DNA of 64,000 bases. It comes from Clostridiaceae bacterium (lineage in GTDB: Bacteria; Bacillota; Clostridia; Lachnospirales; Lachnospiraceae). The notes under the pieces are model-generated. The model saw only the letters and a list, made by a program, of their open reading frames with translations, was not told where the DNA came from and made no database searches. The translations under genes and the position numbers were made by a program. The DNA lies in NCBI GenBank assembly GCA_009911065.1, contig QXWR01000007.1:62001-126000 (forward strand), written 5' to 3'. This document shows, piece by piece, positions 60,616-64,000 of this stretch (positions are counted from its first letter, which is position 1; every line of letters begins with the position of its first letter).

Positions 60616-61914
60616 TTATGATTTCACATTCAACTCAATTACGGTCCAGGTATTACCCTTTTTCACCGGGGCCAAACCATGGTAAAAACTTCGGGCTTCT
60701 GTAAATGTATCTTCAATTACCAGCCGCCCCTCCTGGTTGATAAATCCCCAGCCATTCAAGGTCTTTACCGGAGCCAGTCCATTGGAAAATGCCCCAGCCT
60801 CCTCATATTGAGGCTCAATCACCAGGTTCCCGTCCACATCTATAAATCCCCATTTTTCACCCTTTTTTACAGCAGTAGGCTCATCCGTGACAAATGCCAC
60901 CGCCTTCTGATAAAGCTCTTCCCCCACAAACTCTCCCTTTTCATTGACCATTCTATAGCCTTCTTTTGTCTTCACAAACGCTCTTCCAGATATGGAACAA
61001 TATCCATAGGAATCTGTAATCACATCCTCATAAACATAATCTGTAATCAACTCAAACGCCTCTCCAATCAAAGCCCATTTTCCATTCTGACACACTGCCC
61101 CAAAACCATTTTGAATCACAGTGGCCTTTTCCCACACAAAAGGCGACAATTCCTCAAACCGCTCATTAATATACCCATAATTTCCGTTAATTTTTGCCGG
61201 AGCCATACCATTACAAAGCACTCCCAGCTCCTCCACGAACTGTTCCTTACGGGGAACTTCAATCCGGTATCCACTGCTGTTAGCATAGTAAAATTTTCCA
61301 TCTTTTAAAACCGGAATCACACTCCGATCCCCGGACAAAACTCCAATCCATTCATTGACACACCGGACAATGGTCTTCCCCCCAGTGTTCATCAATCCAT
61401 AACGTCCTTCTTCCACAATCACTGTGCTGTCATTGCGGAAAGGAAAAATATCATCATATCCTAAATAGAAATCCTTATAGGTATAACGCACTTTTTCATA
61501 CCGCTTCATCACCTCTTCCCCACCCTTGTGATTTTTCAAGGCATCCTGAAGAAGATGGACAGCACTCTCATTCCGCCGGTTTTCGATATAATAATCTGCC
61601 AGTAAAATAACTACCTCTTCCGGGTATCCATACTCCTGATTCATCCCATTACATTGGTTAATAAAAGAAGATTCATCCCCCAGTGCCAGATAATCTTTTG
61701 CAATCCGGATTTTCACTTCTCTGGAACCTGGATAATAGTTTAACGCTTCCTTGTAGGATTCAATCGCCCGCACATAGATTTCGTCCGATTCGTACTGCTC
61801 CCCTTCTTCAAGCAGTTGCTGGTACCGGACAGGTTTTTCCATCAGTTCCTTTCCGGTTACGCTCCAGCCAAGAATCAAAAGTCCTGCCATTGCAAATAAA
61901 ACCGCCTGTTTCAT
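60616..61914 (-). CDS. Membrane-anchored TPR/WG-repeat protein
   Basis: The 432-aa product has an N-terminal membrane anchor (MKQAVLFAMAGLLILGWSV), a TPR-like helical part (ESYKEALNYYPGSREVKIRIAKDYLALG) and several WG/KWG repeats (GEKWGFIDVDGNLVIEPQYEEAGAFSNGLAPVK). These repeats form beta-propeller-like folds of unknown ligand. The ATG at 61914 follows AAGGAG; the longer open frame upstream overlaps the prepilin peptidase and is rejected. Confidence 0.85.
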   Translation of the reverse strand: MKQAVLFAMAGLLILGWSVTGKELMEKPVRYQQLLEEGEQYESDEIYVRAIESYKEALNYYPGSREVKIRIAKDYLALGDESSFINQCNGMNQEYGYPEEVVILLADYYIENRRNESAVHLLQDALKNHKGGEEVMKRYEKVRYTYKDFYLGYDDIFPFRNDSTVIVEEGRYGLMNTGGKTIVRCVNEWIGVLSGDRSVIPVLKDGKFYYANSSGYRIEVPRKEQFVEELGVLCNGMAPAKINGNYGYINERFEELSPFVWEKATVIQNGFGAVCQNGKWALIGEAFELITDYVYEDVITDSYGYCSISGRAFVKTKEGYRMVNEKGEFVGEELYQKAVAFVTDEPTAVKKGEKWGFIDVDGNLVIEPQYEEAGAFSNGLAPVKTLNGWGFINQEGRLVIEDTFTEARSFYHGLAPVKKGNTWTVIELNVKS

Positions 61915-61925
61915 ACACTGCTCCT

Positions 61926-62549
61926 TTAAAATCCCATTAAAATCGTCAGAATGGTTCCTGCTGCCGCAAACGGGGCAAAAGCAAGCTCCGAGCGAAGAGA
62001 AGCTTTCTGAATCAGCAAAACTGCTATTCCGCCAACCAGCGTCAGAGTCATGGTGACAATCAGACTGCTCATTAAAACAGAAAAGCCAAGGTAAAATCCC
62101 ATCATGCCAATCATTTTCACATCTCCCATGCCAATTCCCTTTCTCGCTGCCATTCCTGCCGCCCAAAAAAGAAAACTCCCTCCAAGGATTCCTGCCATGG
62201 AAGACAACACGATTTCCGCCCATAATTCCGGAAAGCAAATACACTCTCCTGCCAAAAGAATGGTACGAATCCCACACATCCCTGCCAAAGCCCGGTTAGG
62301 AATCCTCTTTTCTTTGCTGTCCACCAGAGCCAAGAGCAACAGTCCATACATTAGAATCCAGTATCGAACCATTTTCAGAAAATGATATTCATACCGAATC
62401 ATCAAAAATCCGCCTGACAGAAACACCACCGCCGAACCGCCTGCCAAAATCCATGCCATTCTCCGGCTCCACATCTTCCACTGAATTAGCTGTGTTTTCC
62501 CAAACCAAAGCCCTGCTGCAAATCCCGCCACTGCCACTGCCATTTCCAT
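61926..62549 (-). CDS. Prepilin peptidase (A24 family, TadV/CpaA-like)
   Basis: This membrane aspartyl protease removes the leader of pilin precursors. The 207-aa product has six to seven membrane helices and both active-site motifs: LALVDSKEKRIPN and GIGMGDVKM. There is no N-methylation domain, as in Tad enzymes. The ATG at 62549 has GAGG eight bases upstream. Its neighbours encode TadE-like and DUF5702 pseudopilins that it could process. Confidence 0.88.
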   Translation of the reverse strand: MEMAVAVAGFAAGLWFGKTQLIQWKMWSRRMAWILAGGSAVVFLSGGFLMIRYEYHFLKMVRYWILMYGLLLLALVDSKEKRIPNRALAGMCGIRTILLAGECICFPELWAEIVLSSMAGILGGSFLFWAAGMAARKGIGMGDVKMIGMMGFYLGFSVLMSSLIVTMTLTLVGGIAVLLIQKASLRSELAFAPFAAAGTILTILMGF

Positions 62550-62566
62550 ACCATTTTCCTCATTCT

Positions 62567-63364
62567 CTAGTCCCCGGAACCCCATGCTTTTGTGGATGCT
62601 GACTGAATAAAATGAAATTCTTTCTGATTAAATCCGGGATATTCCACCTTCATGGTGTAAGAAACCTGGACTACTATCGTTTTCCCGTCATTAAAAAGTG
62701 TACTTCCTGTAAAATTCAGTCCATCCAGACCTCCCACCACCCCCAGCTGTTCCAAAACATCTCTTCCTTTGGAATCCGTCCCATACAAAAAAATTTGTTC
62801 TCTAACCAAAGCTTTGCTGATGGGAGCCGCCACAAGATAGGACTTTACCTTGCTAAATGCTGTATCTTTTGCCACGGTTCCAAGCCCTTTTAATATTTTT
62901 TTCGGTTCCTGGAAATAATCTCCCCCAGTCTCTATCATCGTATTGGCTGCCGCCATCATATTTTGAAACTCTTCATACGTCACATCTTTTGTATCCTGAA
63001 TGGAAGCAGCCAAAGAAGCCAAATCCTCATTTTCTGGAATGACAGCCACGGAATCGGAAATATGTGTGCTTCCCTGATCTATGGCGTCGTAAAGCTTCAC
63101 CACTGTATCAATCACATGGTCCGTATCTTTTTTGAATTTTCCTGCTTCCTGATTCAAATTTCCACTATCTTCCATCAGTCCCGTCAAACTTACAATATAA
63201 CAATAGGAAGAAATCTCTTTGGCTGTCTGGGTGATGCTGTACTGAATAATCATCTGTGCGCGAATAAAACTGGTCACTGCCACAATCCCTGCATATCCAA
63301 AAATAAATGCCACCAGCACAATCGCTGCCTCTACCGTAAGAGATCCCCGCTGCCCTCTCACCAT
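62567..63364 (-). CDS. TadE-like pseudopilin
   Basis: The 265-aa product begins MVRGQRGSLTVEAAIVLVAFIFGYAGI, a TadE-type prepilin leader with the processing region before a hydrophobic helix (Glu at the TVEAA position). The rest is an outside domain without recognised family. It is preceded by the DUF5702 gene and followed by the prepilin peptidase. Confidence 0.8.
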   Translation of the reverse strand: MVRGQRGSLTVEAAIVLVAFIFGYAGIVAVTSFIRAQMIIQYSITQTAKEISSYCYIVSLTGLMEDSGNLNQEAGKFKKDTDHVIDTVVKLYDAIDQGSTHISDSVAVIPENEDLASLAASIQDTKDVTYEEFQNMMAAANTMIETGGDYFQEPKKILKGLGTVAKDTAFSKVKSYLVAAPISKALVREQIFLYGTDSKGRDVLEQLGVVGGLDGLNFTGSTLFNDGKTIVVQVSYTMKVEYPGFNQKEFHFIQSASTKAWGSGD

Positions 63365-63397
63365 TTTCTCCTCTTTTCTCTCCCCTGTTTCGCTTTC

Positions 63398-64000
63398 TTA
63401 ATATCCAATTACACCCCGATAACCAATATTGTATTTATCCTGTCCGAGAGATACGCCGCCTCCGCCTTTCATTGGTACTGGCATTGCAAAAAAAGTGGTG
63501 GAAAGATCTGCATCCGCCTTTACTTCAATAAACGTATATGCCTTTCCAATCTGAAATCCTTCCACAGGCTTTGCTTTCGATTCCGCCAGATTTGCCTGAA
63601 TCAGATTACCCATCCGCTTTAGCATGTCCTCTTCATTTGCTACGCTTTTTACAGCAATAAACATCCATAAATACTCTTTATAATTCATGGTCAGAGCCGC
63701 TGCTCCGGCTGTCCGTCCCCTTCCTCCATCCACATTGACGCTGGACGTATCTGCAAAGGAAATGCCACAATTTACCCGAATCATCATCTGGTCCAGTGCC
63801 TCGCTGGTCCGTTTTTGGAGATCTTCATTTCCAGAATCCAACGCCTTATTAACACTTCCAGACAGCTCCAGTACCAAAGGACTTACAAAGCTGGTAAGAG
63901 ATGCCTCCATCTGCTGTTCATAGCTTTTGAAACGGTCATAAACTTTTTTCGTAATTTCTCCGTTATCTAAATCTGAGTTCTGCAAGGATTCAATCAACGG
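63398..64000 (-). CDS. DUF5702-like Tad-associated protein (partial, C-terminal part)
   Basis: The gene runs off the right edge; about 200 C-terminal residues are visible. They read like the C-terminal part of the large Tad-locus protein found beside TadE in Clostridia: NYKEYLWMFIAVKSVANEEDMLKRMGNLIQANLAE and TTFFAMPVPM. The TTG at 63997 is inside the gene, not a start. Role in pilus assembly is inferred from neighbours. Confidence 0.6.
   Translation of the reverse strand, partial: PLIESLQNSDLDNGEITKKVYDRFKSYEQQMEASLTSFVSPLVLELSGSVNKALDSGNEDLQKRTSEALDQMMIRVNCGISFADTSSVNVDGGRGRTAGAAALTMNYKEYLWMFIAVKSVANEEDMLKRMGNLIQANLAESKAKPVEGFQIGKAYTFIEVKADADLSTTFFAMPVPMKGGGGVSLGQDKYNIGYRGVIGY

Noticed and set aside
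61915..62277. N-terminal extension of the WG-repeat gene
   Set aside because: It overlaps the prepilin peptidase in another frame; the internal ATG at 61914 has AAGGAG and a membrane anchor.

Overview
The window reads as a chromosome segment of a flagellated, spore-forming, Gram-positive gut-type anaerobe, most likely a Lachnospiraceae (class Clostridia). The evidence is a Clostridia-style fla/che operon, a sigG-type sporulation sigma factor, strong AGGAGG ribosome sites, TTGACA/TATAAT promoters, and a Tad-type locus with a Ser/Thr kinase typical of that family. No rRNA, tRNA, CRISPR array, integrase or complete insertion sequence was seen.

Layout. 1-13838 (minus): a flagellar operon reading flgB, fliE, fliF, fliG, fliH, fliI, fliJ, fliK, flgD, a TIGR02530 gene, two tandem flgE copies (the first transcribed broken at a G9 tract), flbD, motA, motB and the start of fliM. 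flgC and fliL are absent from their usual places. A sigma-A promoter at 14122-14150 drives it through a structured leader of about 280 nt. 14510-15472: a FliD-like gene with a sigma-D type -10. 15531-23461: an AT-rich six-gene operon (patatin lipase, D12 DNA adenine methylase, HAD phosphatase, GGDEF cyclase fused to a thymidylate-synthase-like domain, class I methyltransferase, second D12-type methylase), all chained by overlaps or near-overlaps. This is the strongest candidate for an undescribed system, probably cyclic-nucleotide antiphage signalling. 23617-27234: purC, purB, purA. 27308-29605: a small membrane protein, a candidate small RNA and a repeated FMN-binding lipoprotein. 29678-36739: dipeptidase, yqeY, prfC, an esterase and coaBC/coaX, with a type I toxin-antitoxin module wedged between coaBC and coaX. 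36720-47250: a dipeptide ABC transporter with its own M20 peptidase and GntR regulator, then pepT and a UroD-family gene. 47540-50306: sigG and a chemoreceptor. 50645-64000: a Tad-like/kinase operon (DUF5702 protein, TadE-like protein, prepilin peptidase, WG-repeat protein, FHA protein, PP2C phosphatase, a 54-aa membrane protein, a Ser/Thr kinase with a beta-propeller, and a large acidic-repeat surface protein).

How the genes work together. The flagellar genes build basal body, export ATPase, hook, stator and switch. The pur genes supply AMP and IMP precursors. dppBCADF with the M20 peptidases and pepT form a peptide import and breakdown module. coaBC and coaX are successive CoA steps. The island operon has the logic of a sensor/cyclase plus membrane-lipase effector with accessory nucleic-acid and small-molecule modifying enzymes. 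The kinase, phosphatase and FHA genes suggest phospho-control of the Tad/surface machinery encoded beside them.

Limits. All calls rest on reading translations and motifs by eye. No similarity or structure search was run, so family names are by recognition, and functions for the island are hypotheses.
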